This document shows positions 43,539-52,854 of a stretch of DNA of 64,000 nt, piece after piece. Within the stretch, counting starts at the first letter, position 1; every line of letters begins with the position of its first letter. The position numbers were made by a program, and so were the translations under genes. This DNA is from Streptomyces sp. NBC_01288 (lineage in GTDB: Bacteria > Actinomycetota > Actinomycetes > Streptomycetales > Streptomycetaceae): positions 6,385,001-6,449,000 of the forward strand of contig NZ_CP108427.1 of assembly GCF_035982055.1 (NCBI RefSeq), given 5' to 3'. Below the pieces are notes generated by a model. It was given only the letters and a program-made list of their open reading frames with translations, made no database searches and was not told the origin of the DNA.

Positions 43539-44390
43539 CTACCGGACGTCGACGAAGTCGCCGGGCGCTGTCGCCGCGGCGGTGGTGGCGGTGCCGGCGA
43601 AGACGTAGCGGTAGTAACCGTCGACCGTGGCCTTGGTGGTGGTCTTCAGGACGCCGGTGCTGTTGGTCTTGACCGTCTTGAGGGTGGTGTAGGTGCTGCT
43701 GCTCTTCTTACGGAACTGCAGCTTCACGGGCTGGGACACGTACCCCGCGTACTTGCCCGTCGACCAGTTCGCGCGCGCCAACTTGCCCGTGACCGTGATG
43801 GTCTTGCCCTTCTTGACCGGCTCGGGCGTTGCGTTGGCGGTCAGCGTGGCGGCCTTCTTGATCGAGGCGGTGGCGACGTCGTCGTTGTAACTGGCGTTCG
43901 CGTACAGGTCCCAGGCCCCCAGGAACAGCTTCCAGGTCCCGGCCGCGCCGTTGTCCTTCATGTCGGTGGCGGGGTGGATGTTGAAGACGGCCTTGCAGGT
44001 GTACGTGCCCTGGGTCGCCGTCTCCGTGCAGTTGGGGTCGTCGTCCGTCCCCAGCCCGCCGGTGATGCCGTCCGTGGTCGAACTGTCGGTCCCCTGCCAC
44101 AGGAACGCCTCGGTGAGGGCGACACCGCTCGCGTCCGTCGCGGTGTACGTCACGGCGACGGACTTCGTGCCGGTGGTACCGAGGACGATGTCCTTGCCGC
44201 CGTTGATGACAGCGTGCGAGAACTTTGTGTTGCCCGAGGAGTCTCTGGGCTGAACTGCCTTGGCGGCGAAGGAAGTCAGCCCCGCCGCCGCACCCGGACG
44301 CTCCGCCGCCTGGGCGGCCACCGGAAGCGCGAGCGCGGAAAGTACGACGGCACCGGAAACGACGGCGGCAGCCGCAACACGTATACGCAT
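43539..44390 (-). CDS. Secreted beta-rich protein, unknown function
   Basis: A 283-aa protein with a signal peptide (VAAAAVVSGAVVLSALALPVAAQAAE, cut near residue 29). The mature part has two beta-sandwich-like regions; the second (about 190-280) starts ANATPEPVKKGKTITVTGKL and looks Ig-like. One Cys pair (CTETATQGTYTCKA) probably forms a disulfide. It lies between the two copies of a duplicated segment, so it was either inserted or carried with the duplication. Confidence 0.8.
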   Translation of the reverse strand: MRIRVAAAAVVSGAVVLSALALPVAAQAAERPGAAAGLTSFAAKAVQPRDSSGNTKFSHAVINGGKDIVLGTTGTKSVAVTYTATDASGVALTEAFLWQGTDSSTTDGITGGLGTDDDPNCTETATQGTYTCKAVFNIHPATDMKDNGAAGTWKLFLGAWDLYANASYNDDVATASIKKAATLTANATPEPVKKGKTITVTGKLARANWSTGKYAGYVSQPVKLQFRKKSSSTYTTLKTVKTNSTGVLKTTTKATVDGYYRYVFAGTATTAAATAPGDFVDVR

Positions 44391-44646
44391 GAAACCCCCA
44401 CGGGAACCCGAGAGGCCCGCCCAAGTGTCGCCTTGGCCGGGCCTGTTGATCTCCGCATGATATGGACCCAGGTCGGAAATGGTGAAGATCTCTTGTGCAA
44501 TAAGTGCGTAACGGACCAGTGGGGCTTGGGAGTTGGTATCGACCAGGCTCGCCGTACCGCTGAGGGCATCGAATTCCTTGCGGTGAAGGCCGGTTCACCG
44601 GCGTCGGTGATGCCCTGCCGGACCAGACGACCCGACCCCGCCGACG
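44391..44646. other. Gap upstream of the duplicated segment
   Basis: Holds the promoter region of the secreted protein and a hairpin-like GGCCCG/CGGGCC pair near 44416-44448. A plus-strand frame from ATG 44457 reads GNGEDLLCNKCVTDQW and continues into the duplicated segment, but I do not recognise it and cannot show that it is a gene. Confidence 0.35.
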
Positions 44647-44979
44647 GGACCCCGCCGCCCAGGCTTACGGTCGCGGCCTCGACCGCAAACTGGACGATGC
44701 CAAGGAGGCCCTGCGGTGACCAGCCCTGGGCCACCTGGTGACGGCATACCTGGCACTCCTGGCACACACGGCTGACCCCGCGGGCCCCTGGGACAGGGAG
44801 ACGGTCGCCCACTCGAACTTCGCGGCCGGCTCCGCCCTGGCGCTCACGGCCGTTACAGCGGGGCTGAGTTGGGTGTTCGTCAGGGGGGAATGGGTCCGCA
44901 GGTGGTGGTACGCAGCTCCGGCGGGGCTGGCGGTCGCGGCGGTGCTTCGGCTGACGTTGCCGGCTCCGGAGCTCTGACC
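44647..44979 (+). pseudogene. Decayed second copy of the 3' lysozyme/membrane-protein segment
   Basis: This segment repeats 43013-43437 in the same orientation: the end of the lysozyme-like gene, its stop, the GTGA overlap and the small membrane protein gene. Relative to the original it lacks exactly 92 bases, deleted between two CCCTG direct repeats (43090-43094 and 43182-43186). This shifts the membrane protein frame after a few codons. A remaining 79-aa frame from GTG 44738 keeps the last two helices and could still be expressed, but without the N-terminus. Confidence 0.85.
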
Positions 44980-45091
44980 TTCACCCGGAAACGGGCGATA
45001 TGAAGTGGCCGACGTTCTCGGATTCCACTGCGCATCGCACGTCGTCCACGGCTGAGAGGCGCCCCAACACCACGAGCCGCGGCGGGAGTTC

Positions 45092-45712
45092 ATGGCAAGA
45101 TCTGCCAGCATGGAATTCTCCGAGGTGGTCCGCCGGCGACGCATGATCCGTCACTACTCCGACAAGCCGCTGACCCCGGAGGTGATCGAACGCATCCTCG
45201 CCTCCGCGCTACGAGCCCCCTCGGCCGGCTTCTCCCAGGGCTGGGCGTTTCTCGCCCTGACCGACCCGGCCGACCGCGCCCGCTTCTGGCCGTTCGTCCC
45301 CACCCGGGTCGAGAACACCCCGACCATGCAGGACGCCCCGCTGGTCGTGGTGCCCCTGGCCCACAAAGCTGCCTACCTGGCGCGCTACGCCGAACCCGAC
45401 AAGGGCTGGGAGGACCGAGCCGAGGCCCGCTGGCCCGCCCCGTACTGGTACATCGACACAGGAATGGCCTCCCTGCTGATGCTCCTGACCGCGGTCGACG
45501 AGGGGCTCGGCGCGTGCTTCTTCGGCATCATGCCGGAGCATCTGGAGCCGTTCCGGGCGGAGTTCGGGATTCCGGACGAGTACGACCCGATCGGCGGGAT
45601 CACGGTGGGGTACCGGGCGGAGGACGTTCCCGAGCAGAGCGGGCGGGTCGCGGAGCGGCGGCGGGGCGTGGGGGATGTTGTTCACCGGGGGCAGTGGGGG
45701 CGGCACGCCTGA
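45092..45712 (+). CDS. Nitroreductase-family FMN flavoprotein
   Basis: A 206-aa nitroreductase-like protein. The N-terminal EVVRRRRMIRHYSDKPLTPE is the FMN-phosphate region, followed by SALRAPSAGFSQGWAF and the later GACFFGIMPEHLE. Likely reduces nitro or quinone compounds with NAD(P)H. Two starts are possible: ATG 45092 with GGGAG close upstream, or ATG 45110. It is the last clear non-defence gene before the island. Confidence 0.88.
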   Translation: MARSASMEFSEVVRRRRMIRHYSDKPLTPEVIERILASALRAPSAGFSQGWAFLALTDPADRARFWPFVPTRVENTPTMQDAPLVVVPLAHKAAYLARYAEPDKGWEDRAEARWPAPYWYIDTGMASLLMLLTAVDEGLGACFFGIMPEHLEPFRAEFGIPDEYDPIGGITVGYRAEDVPEQSGRVAERRRGVGDVVHRGQWGRHA

Positions 45713-45777
45713 GCGCGGGGGTCACCGCTTCGAGGCGACGGAAGCTCGCGGCACGAGCCGTGAGCAGAGTCGGGGAC

Positions 45778-45811
45778 CGGGAACGGAGCGGCGACTGCGG
45801 CCCCGTTCCCG
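45778..45811. terminator. Hairpin between nitroreductase and the defence operon
   Basis: CGGGAACGG (45778-45786) pairs with CCGTTCCCG (45803-45811). It has no T-run, but lies between convergent stops, so it may serve as a bidirectional terminator. Confidence 0.55.
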
Positions 45812-45839
45812 ACCCGGTGACTCCGCGGTCGGCCGGGTG

Positions 45840-47702
45840 TCACTGTTCCAGTACGTCCGCGAAGAAGCCCAGGTGAGGATCTTCCGGGGTCCCGACGAGC
45901 AGCGCACGGTCCAGCAGGATGTTGTTGTGCTCGCAGCTCGTCTCGGGGAGCATCACACAGGCGTGGCAGGCGGCGAGGTTGGTGCCGCCGGTGCCGGACG
46001 CCTCGGACTCGACGCAGAGCGGGTCGGAGGAACACCACGAGGCGCGGCGCACGGCCGAGTGGAGGGTTCGGGCGAGGCTGTCCGGTTCGCCCTGGGCGAC
46101 GAGTCCACCGAGGCTGCCCGCTGAGTCGCTCGTCGCGGTGTAGACGAGGATCCCCGCCATGTCGTCGGTGGCGTACAGGCGCTCCCGCAGGGCGGCGGCC
46201 GGATAGCCGGCCTCCAGGCTCCACTCGTTGATGAGGACATGGGCCAGGGTGTGCAGCAGCACCATGCGGGGAGTGGCGGGGGAGGGGGCGACGCGGCTCG
46301 CATCCGCGGCGCGTTGGTCCAAGGTCCTCTGGTGGGCGCCGCGCATCCTCTCGACCCGGGCTGCCACGGCAGGAGCCTTCTCCCATGAGCCGAGGCGGTC
46401 CTCGTCCAGGCGCAGGAACACTCCCTCGCCGTGCACCTCCATGGCGGGGAGCCACCGCATGTCGGAGTCGGAGAGCGGGACCTCGTTGGACTCGGTCGTG
46501 GAGTCGGGGTCGGTGAGGCGGGTGAACGCCTTGAGCGCGCGCACCTCGCGGAGTTTCTTGACGAGCATCGGGCCCGTGACACCGAGCGGGTGGAGCGCGG
46601 TCGAGTCGCCGAGCGGGGTCTCGCAGATGAACTGTTCGTTGCGGGAATGCTCGCGCTCGTCGTTTCCCGAGCGGAGGCGCTCGTACTCCTTGTTGCGCAG
46701 AGCGCTGTAGCGGTGGTCGAAGGTGGGAGTGTCCTCTCCGTTCGGGTCCTCCTCCCGTTCCGCGTCGAGGAGCGCCATCACCTCGTCGATCGGGACCGGA
46801 CTCCCGCCCTCGAACACGTAGTTGAGGATCATCTCCACTTCCTCGCGGCTGTTGAGCCGACGCAGTCTGTCCCAGTGCTCGGCCAGCGGATCGGCGCGGC
46901 CGTCGCTCCACGGCGGGATGGAGAGAGCCGACTTCAACACGGGCTGCCACACGGTCGAGGAACCGCGCTGGAGGGTGCGCGGGGTCAGAGAACAGGTATG
47001 GGCGGGAACGGACGTGCCGAGCCAGGGACGGGTGCCACGGCAGCGGAGTCCCAGATCCTTGAGGGCACGCTTGCGGAAGGAGCCCTCCATCGAGACCTCG
47101 GGTACTCCGCACGTGCAGGAGACGAGGATCGAGCGGAGCGAGGAACTCCGGCCGGTGGAGCGCAGCTTGAGGGTTCCGCCGCACTGCCCGGCGGCCGTGG
47201 TGCCGCGACCGGCGGCGCGATGGACCCAGTGCCAGTAGGGGAACTCGTCGAGGTGCCCCGCCTCGCAGGCGATCACGAAACGGGAGGGGACGAGGTCGAC
47301 TTCACATGTGCCGCAGATGCTCCGACCGGGCGGCGGATTGAAGTCACGGTGCCGGCGCAGGTCGTCGCACTCGGGGCAGGAATGCATGAGGGGGAACCGG
47401 CGGACCCGGAGGCCGTCCCTGCTCGAGTCGTCCGACGCGGGCGGCAGTCGGAAGTGCTGGACGCCCAGGAGACGGGCGAGGCGCCGCTCGTGGATCCGGG
47501 GGGACTCGTCGAGGCTCCAGTGTTCGTCCGCCCCGTCGAGGCCGGAGACGATGAAGGACTCCTGGTCGACGGCCACGAGCGAGCCGACACCGTACGTGGT
47601 GATCGCCTGGGCGCGACGGACCGAACCGCGGCGGAGCAGGTTGCGGGCGGGTGCGGAGCGGTCCGCGCCGGCCCGGCGGCGGCGCGCGGGGGGCGGGGTC
47701 AT
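45840..47702 (-). CDS. drmB: DrmB-like DUF1998 protein of a DISARM-related system
   Basis: A 620-aa protein. The N-terminal RRAQAITTYGVGSLVAVDQESFIVSGLD (about 29-58) is the DrmB start signature. A zinc-ribbon-like set follows (CPEC and CGTC, about 117-140), and the C-terminal DUF1998 region carries CSSDPLC, CHAC and SCEHNN (about 555-600), likely a second zinc site. In DISARM, DrmB forms a complex with DrmA that blocks incoming phage DNA. The ATG overlaps the drmA stop (ATGA), and this is the last gene of the leftward operon. Confidence 0.88.
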   Translation of the reverse strand: MTPPPARRRRAGADRSAPARNLLRRGSVRRAQAITTYGVGSLVAVDQESFIVSGLDGADEHWSLDESPRIHERRLARLLGVQHFRLPPASDDSSRDGLRVRRFPLMHSCPECDDLRRHRDFNPPPGRSICGTCEVDLVPSRFVIACEAGHLDEFPYWHWVHRAAGRGTTAAGQCGGTLKLRSTGRSSSLRSILVSCTCGVPEVSMEGSFRKRALKDLGLRCRGTRPWLGTSVPAHTCSLTPRTLQRGSSTVWQPVLKSALSIPPWSDGRADPLAEHWDRLRRLNSREEVEMILNYVFEGGSPVPIDEVMALLDAEREEDPNGEDTPTFDHRYSALRNKEYERLRSGNDEREHSRNEQFICETPLGDSTALHPLGVTGPMLVKKLREVRALKAFTRLTDPDSTTESNEVPLSDSDMRWLPAMEVHGEGVFLRLDEDRLGSWEKAPAVAARVERMRGAHQRTLDQRAADASRVAPSPATPRMVLLHTLAHVLINEWSLEAGYPAAALRERLYATDDMAGILVYTATSDSAGSLGGLVAQGEPDSLARTLHSAVRRASWCSSDPLCVESEASGTGGTNLAACHACVMLPETSCEHNNILLDRALLVGTPEDPHLGFFADVLEQ

Positions 47703-50700
47703 CGGGATGCCTCCATGAACAGGGCGGACTCGGCGTCGACGTCGCGCAGGCTCCACAGGGTGCGCCAGGCCTCGGCGTCCTCGGACTCGTCGTCGTACGA
47801 CTTCAGGAGCGAGGGGGTACGACTTCCCCTGCGGGGCTCGAAGAGCAGGCCGCCGTGTGTGTCGGCCTCGTCGCACCACCACTCGACGAACTCGTCGAAG
47901 GCACGGGCCACCGCGTCGGCCTCTTCGTCCGTGACGGCACGGACACGCTCCAGGAGAACGGGTCTGATGTCCTCGCGGAGAAGGTGTTCGTAGGAGTCGA
48001 CCCGGCCCGCCGCCTCGTTGGGGCGGGCAGCCGGGATGAGGATGCGGGCCAGGGCCACGATCACCGCGTGCAGGCCTCGCTCACGGGCCCTGGCGGAGAA
48101 CGGAGTGACGGAGGTGGATTCGACCTCGCGGTAGAGGGCGGAATGGAAGTGCAGGAAGTTCTCGTAGTGGGAGCGGTCCCTGGAACGGGTCGCGTTGAGC
48201 ATGACGGCGACCAGTCCGGGACGGGCACGGCCGACACGGCTGGTGGCCTGGATGTACTCGGCGGTGGTCTGCGGCTGACCCATCACGGCCATGAGGCCGA
48301 GTCGGTCCACGTCGACGCCCACCGCGATCATGTTGGTGGCGAGGAGGACGTCCACGGTGTCCTCGTCGGGGAGCTTCTTCTCGATGCCCTTGAGACGGGC
48401 GGGGATCTCGCTGGCGTCGATCCGGCTCGTCAGCTCCGAGTAGTTGGCGATGGAGCGCACCGCCACTCCCTCACGCTCGGCGAGCAGTTCGAGGTAGGCC
48501 ACCACGTCGTCGTGGACCTGGAGTTCGGCGGCGGACAGCAGCCGGAGGCTGTTGAAGTAACCGACGAGGCTCCAGTACGCGTCGCGCACCTCGTCCGTGG
48601 TCCGTGCCTGCCCGGCCCGGTGCAGCAGGGTGGCGTAGGTACGGATCAGGAGGGTGGACTGGCTGGTGCCGGGGGTCAGGAGGCCGACGTAGCGGCGGCT
48701 CGCCTTCTCCTCGCGTGGGGTCTCCACGGCGAACCAGGAATCGCGGGAGTCCAGACCGGCGGGCGGGAACTGGCGCACCTCGCGGGCGAAGAGCCGGCGG
48801 CCCTGGTCGGCGGCGCGACGGATGGTCGCCGTGGAGGCGATCACCTTGGGGCGGTCGGCGAGCGCGTCCACGGCGGTCTCGTAGAGCCCGGTGAGTGTGC
48901 CCAACGGGCCCGAGATCAGGTGGAGTTCGTCCTGGACGATCAGTTCCGGGGGCGGAGTACGGTCGTGCGGGTCGTCACGGTTGAAGAGCGCGGCGGTGGC
49001 CGGGCGCCAAGGCATCGACGCGAACTTGTCGACGGTGGCGATCACCAGCGTCGGCCGGGCGTCGTACACCGTCTCGTCCACCAGGTGGACCGGCAGACCG
49101 TCCGCGAAGTCGCAACCGGTACCGGGGCAACGGACGCGCATCCGTACGGCGTCCTTGTCGACCTCATAGGCGCGTGCGTCGAGGCGGGTTCCGCACCAGG
49201 GGCAGGCGTGCAACTGGACGGGGTTCTCGGTGGCGAGGCGTCTGTCGAGATTCCCGTGGAGTTCGGCGAGCTTGTTCTCGGCCTCCTCCAGGGTGTTGGG
49301 CGTGGCCGAACGGCCCACCCACATGCCGATGGAGAACTCCTCGTGGCCCAACTCGGGCGTGCCTCGACGCATGCACTCCATGGCGCAGAGCAGGATCGCC
49401 GCACGCTCGAACTGCTGGAGCGTGAGGAGCCTCAGGGTGTAGCGCATGAGCACAGTGACGCCACCGCCGGCCGAGCCCTTGCGGATGCGTCGGAGGAAGG
49501 AGGTGAGGGCGATCAGGCCGAGGTACGCCTCGGTCTTGCCACCGCCGGTGGGGAACCACAGCAGGTCGGAGATGCCGCGATCACGGTGCTCGGGGTCGTC
49601 GATGCCTGCCAGGCAGAGCAACAGGAACGCGATCTGGAAGGGGCGCCAACGACCCTTTGCCAGGTCGGGGCGACCGCTTCGACCGTCCTTCACCCAGTCG
49701 CTGCGGGCGCGCTGGTCGGCCATGGCGCGATTGGCGAACCGGAACGCCCGCATCAGATCTGGCTTCGCTCCCAGCAGGTCGATGCCCTCGCGTACACGGC
49801 CGAGCGCCTCACGGCAGGCCGCCACCTGACCCAGCGCGGGCCTCTCGTACGGGTCGCCCGCCAGCGCGCCCGCCTCGGTCTCCTTGCGCTCGATCCAGCG
49901 TTCATAGCCGTCGGCGAGTGCGGCCAGGGCGGCCAGGACCTCTGCGTCGGAGCGCTCCGCAAGGCCGATCATGGACAGGGCGGAGCTGTCGATCTCCGGG
50001 TTGGAGTCGGTGAGCAGCACCTCGACGGTGGGCACGAACTCGCTCCGCACCTGGGTGACCGCGGCCAGGACGGTGTCCGTCATGCCGATCGGCGGCGGCG
50101 TCCAGTCCCATTCGGCGGCGCAGCCGTGACCGACGGCGAAGGTAGGGGCGTGGCGGTGCAGCAGCCGGCTGGTGGCGACCTCGGGATCGTGCGCGGCGGC
50201 CGGTGCGGGGCGTTCCACGAACGCGGTGGAGCCGTTGGTCGCGCGAACCGTGAGTCCGCACTGGAACAGCGCGGACGCGTCCTGCAGCTCTCGCTCGTCG
50301 ACCTCGTGGGTGTTGACCAGCGTGATCGTGATCGTGACCGTACCGGTGCCGCGGTCGGGGCGTCGTACGTTGACGCGCAGCTCGGCCCCGGTGCCGAGGT
50401 CGACCCTCCTGTCCGGATCGGGCCTGGTCACGTCGATCGTGGTGTCCGGCAGGGAGAGCTCCTTGCGCCGCCACCGCTCCCGCTGGTCGGAGGTGGTGCG
50501 AGCCTCGGCACGGCGGGCCGGGATCGGCCGGCCCTCCTCATCGGTGGGCTGGTAGACGGCCGCGCGCGCCGAGACCACGATCGCCTCGCCTATGGCCGGG
50601 GCGACCGCGAAGGTGAGGCCCATCGACGAGGGGCGACGGGACCCCGCAGCACCCACCTCCTGCGCGGTACCGGACTCCTCGACGCTGTCACCGGTGCGCA

Positions 50701-50953
50701 GCGGGGCGATGTCGAGGCCGTCCTGTTCGGCCTCGTCCTCACGGATCCGCTGCTCCGCCGTCGCGTTCGCCGACCGCGGGTAGAGGACGCCGGTGAGATA
50801 GCGATCGATCGGTGCGTCCTGGGTGAGGACTTCGTCCCGGTCGTCCGCCGCCGCGTCCGGAGCGGGACCGAGGAGCTCACGGCGGAGCCCCACCAACAAC
50901 TCGTCGTCCCGGACCCGATAGTGCTCGGAGTGCTGACCCGCTCCGTCTGTCAT
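47699..50953 (-). CDS. drmA: DrmA-like SF2 helicase of a DISARM-related system
   Basis: A 1084-aa helicase. Walker A is LLWFPTGGGKTEAYLG (near 463-478), the DExx box is IVQDELHLISGPLGTL (near 670, here DELH), and motif VI is YIQATSRVGRARPG (near 900). A four-Cys zinc element (ACPWCG and CPGTGC, about 585-620) lies between the two lobes. The N-terminal 400 residues are beta-rich and unrecognised. This layout fits DrmA of DISARM. Its ATG overlaps the stop of the UvrD-like gene (ATGA), and its own stop overlaps drmB, so the products are probably made in fixed ratio. Confidence 0.88.
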   Translation of the reverse strand: MTDGAGQHSEHYRVRDDELLVGLRRELLGPAPDAAADDRDEVLTQDAPIDRYLTGVLYPRSANATAEQRIREDEAEQDGLDIAPLRTGDSVEESGTAQEVGAAGSRRPSSMGLTFAVAPAIGEAIVVSARAAVYQPTDEEGRPIPARRAEARTTSDQRERWRRKELSLPDTTIDVTRPDPDRRVDLGTGAELRVNVRRPDRGTGTVTITITLVNTHEVDERELQDASALFQCGLTVRATNGSTAFVERPAPAAAHDPEVATSRLLHRHAPTFAVGHGCAAEWDWTPPPIGMTDTVLAAVTQVRSEFVPTVEVLLTDSNPEIDSSALSMIGLAERSDAEVLAALAALADGYERWIERKETEAGALAGDPYERPALGQVAACREALGRVREGIDLLGAKPDLMRAFRFANRAMADQRARSDWVKDGRSGRPDLAKGRWRPFQIAFLLLCLAGIDDPEHRDRGISDLLWFPTGGGKTEAYLGLIALTSFLRRIRKGSAGGGVTVLMRYTLRLLTLQQFERAAILLCAMECMRRGTPELGHEEFSIGMWVGRSATPNTLEEAENKLAELHGNLDRRLATENPVQLHACPWCGTRLDARAYEVDKDAVRMRVRCPGTGCDFADGLPVHLVDETVYDARPTLVIATVDKFASMPWRPATAALFNRDDPHDRTPPPELIVQDELHLISGPLGTLTGLYETAVDALADRPKVIASTATIRRAADQGRRLFAREVRQFPPAGLDSRDSWFAVETPREEKASRRYVGLLTPGTSQSTLLIRTYATLLHRAGQARTTDEVRDAYWSLVGYFNSLRLLSAAELQVHDDVVAYLELLAEREGVAVRSIANYSELTSRIDASEIPARLKGIEKKLPDEDTVDVLLATNMIAVGVDVDRLGLMAVMGQPQTTAEYIQATSRVGRARPGLVAVMLNATRSRDRSHYENFLHFHSALYREVESTSVTPFSARARERGLHAVIVALARILIPAARPNEAAGRVDSYEHLLREDIRPVLLERVRAVTDEEADAVARAFDEFVEWWCDEADTHGGLLFEPRRGSRTPSLLKSYDDESEDAEAWRTLWSLRDVDAESALFMEASR

Positions 50954-52854
50954 GCGCTCTGCTCCTCGTTGTTCTCGGCCCGTCGGTACGTTCCGATGCC
51001 GGTGATCCGGGGGACGATCCACACGCCTCGGTCCCCGAGTCCGGCGTTGGCGCCGGCGGCACTGCTGCCCGTCACGGTCTCCAGGGTGTCGACCCGGATG
51101 CCGTGGATCTCGTCGGGCCACCACGGATCCCAGGTCCGGTTCACCTTCTGCACCTGGAACAGCTCTTCGCGGAACCGTTCCGACGCCTCACCGACCTCCC
51201 GCCCCTCGTGCACCAGGGCGTACGGCGGACTCTGGAACTCGCCCATCGGCAGGTCGTGGCGCCTGCGCAGCACCAGGTCGGCCCCGGGACCGACCTGATC
51301 CAGGAGATACGTCTGGGTGGCCACGGCGGCGGTCGCGTGACCGGGCGGACTGTCCCGGTCGACGTCACCCGCCTCGGCGACGATCCCGAACCTGTCGTAC
51401 GGCCGCCACCCTCCGACGTACCGACGGCCGTTCCGCCTGCCGCCTGCCCTCTTGACGATCGGCAGTTCGGGAGAGTCCATGTGGTACAGGTCCTGGCGGG
51501 CGCGTGTCATCGCCACGTAGAGGGCGCGGGCCTCGGCCGGGAGGTCCGACTCTTCCTTGTGCTGTCCGTACAGTTCGGCGACGGTCGGTGGGGTCAGGAC
51601 GATCACCCGGTCGAACTCCAGGCCCTTGGCGCGGTGCACCGTGGAGACGACGATCCGCGTGGTCTCCGGGTCGGCCGCCTCGTCGGGGAACCTGCCGTCG
51701 GCGACCGAGCGGCGCAGCCGCTCCAGATCGAGCACGGCGCCCCCGGGCCCGCGTGCGACCCGACGCAGTACCGTCCACAGGGCGCTCGCATTGGGTTCGT
51801 ACGGCAGCGGGATCCTCGCGAGCAGGGACCGGAACCGGTCCTCGGTGAGGCCGGTCGCCTCGGTGCGGCGCAACAACTCCGCCACCCAGTACGGCACCGG
51901 CCGCTCTTCGAGGGGGCGCCGCAGCCGGTGCTCGACACCGTGCTCGTGGAGCAGTCCGGAGATCACCAGGGCCTGGCGGTTGTCGCGGGTGAGGATCGCG
52001 CAGGTGTCGGAGAGGCTCCGCAACCCGGCCAGGACGAACGGATCGGTGAGCTCACCCATCCCGTTGGCCGGAGCCATCAGCAGGTCACGCAGTTCCTCGT
52101 AGTACGTCGCCGCCTCGTCCGCGTCGGTGATCTGCTGGAGCAGGGGGCCGTGGGCCAGCGCGATCCGGGCCTCGGGGGTGACGGCCCGGAAGTTCCGCGT
52201 GAGGTGCAGTTCCACGAGATCGTCGGGGTACGAGCAGCGCAACCAGTCGAAGAACCGACCGGTCTCGGCGGCGCGTTCGGTCGGGTCCTCGATCTGGAAG
52301 CCGTAGACGGACTGGGCGGCGTCGCCGACAACGGTGAAGCCGCAGCTCTCCTGGTACCGGTCGAGAAGGGCCTCCACCAGCTCTCGGCGTCTGCCCAACA
52401 GGTCCTGCACCTCGTCGATCACGACATGCGCGGGCGGGACGGCATCGCCGGCCTCCAGCGCCCCGTTCTCGATCGCCCGGGTCGCGGCGCCGATCCGCTC
52501 GTCGAAACCGACCCCGGCCCACTCCTCGTCCGGATAAGCCTGGAGGAGCACCCCGTACGCCCAGGCGTCGAAGGTCTGGGCGCGCACCCGGCGGGCCCGT
52601 TCGCCGTGTCGGGCGATGCGTTCGCGCAGCTCGCGGGCGGCGGCCCGGGAGAAGGTGAGCACCAGGATCTCGGCGGCCTCCAACGCCTGGTCGGGGTCCT
52701 CGTGACCGCACAGCGCGTCGAGCCGGCGCACCAGTGTGTGCGTCTTTCCGGCCCCGGCCCCGGCGGTGACCAGGACGCGTGCGTCCCAGGGCTGCTCGAC
52801 CACGGCCCGCTGCTCGTCGGTGAGCGAGGGGCTGTCGAGGTAGGCGTCGGTCAC
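50950..52854 (-). CDS. UvrD/PcrA-like SF1 helicase
   Basis: A 634-aa SF1A helicase. The Q-motif is SLTDEQRAVVEQ, Walker A is TAGAGAGKTHTLV (about 29-41), motif II is VIDEVQDL, motif III is VVGDAAQSVYGF, motif IV is LTRNFRAV, motif V is STVHRAKGLEFD and motif VI is YVAMTRARQDLY. The last 120 residues are extra to the helicase core. Standard DISARM does not contain a UvrD-type helicase, so this is a distinctive member. GTG 52854 overlaps the stop of the GHKL-helicase gene (GTGA). Confidence 0.88.
   Translation of the reverse strand: MTDAYLDSPSLTDEQRAVVEQPWDARVLVTAGAGAGKTHTLVRRLDALCGHEDPDQALEAAEILVLTFSRAAARELRERIARHGERARRVRAQTFDAWAYGVLLQAYPDEEWAGVGFDERIGAATRAIENGALEAGDAVPPAHVVIDEVQDLLGRRRELVEALLDRYQESCGFTVVGDAAQSVYGFQIEDPTERAAETGRFFDWLRCSYPDDLVELHLTRNFRAVTPEARIALAHGPLLQQITDADEAATYYEELRDLLMAPANGMGELTDPFVLAGLRSLSDTCAILTRDNRQALVISGLLHEHGVEHRLRRPLEERPVPYWVAELLRRTEATGLTEDRFRSLLARIPLPYEPNASALWTVLRRVARGPGGAVLDLERLRRSVADGRFPDEAADPETTRIVVSTVHRAKGLEFDRVIVLTPPTVAELYGQHKEESDLPAEARALYVAMTRARQDLYHMDSPELPIVKRAGGRRNGRRYVGGWRPYDRFGIVAEAGDVDRDSPPGHATAAVATQTYLLDQVGPGADLVLRRRHDLPMGEFQSPPYALVHEGREVGEASERFREELFQVQKVNRTWDPWWPDEIHGIRVDTLETVTGSSAAGANAGLGDRGVWIVPRITGIGTYRRAENNEEQSA

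Noticed and set aside
44738..44977. Intact second membrane-protein gene
   Set aside because: It lacks the N-terminal third through a 92-base deletion that also removes the normal coupled start; kept as a pseudogene, although expression cannot be excluded.
47651..51298. 1215-aa plus-strand frame opposite drmA
   Set aside because: It mirrors the codon structure of drmA on the other strand, has low-complexity Gly/Val/Arg content and no motifs; the minus strand has full helicase motifs.
50950..52854. Housekeeping pcrA/uvrD
   Set aside because: It is embedded in the overlapping defence operon and is shorter than housekeeping UvrD proteins, with an unrelated C-terminus.
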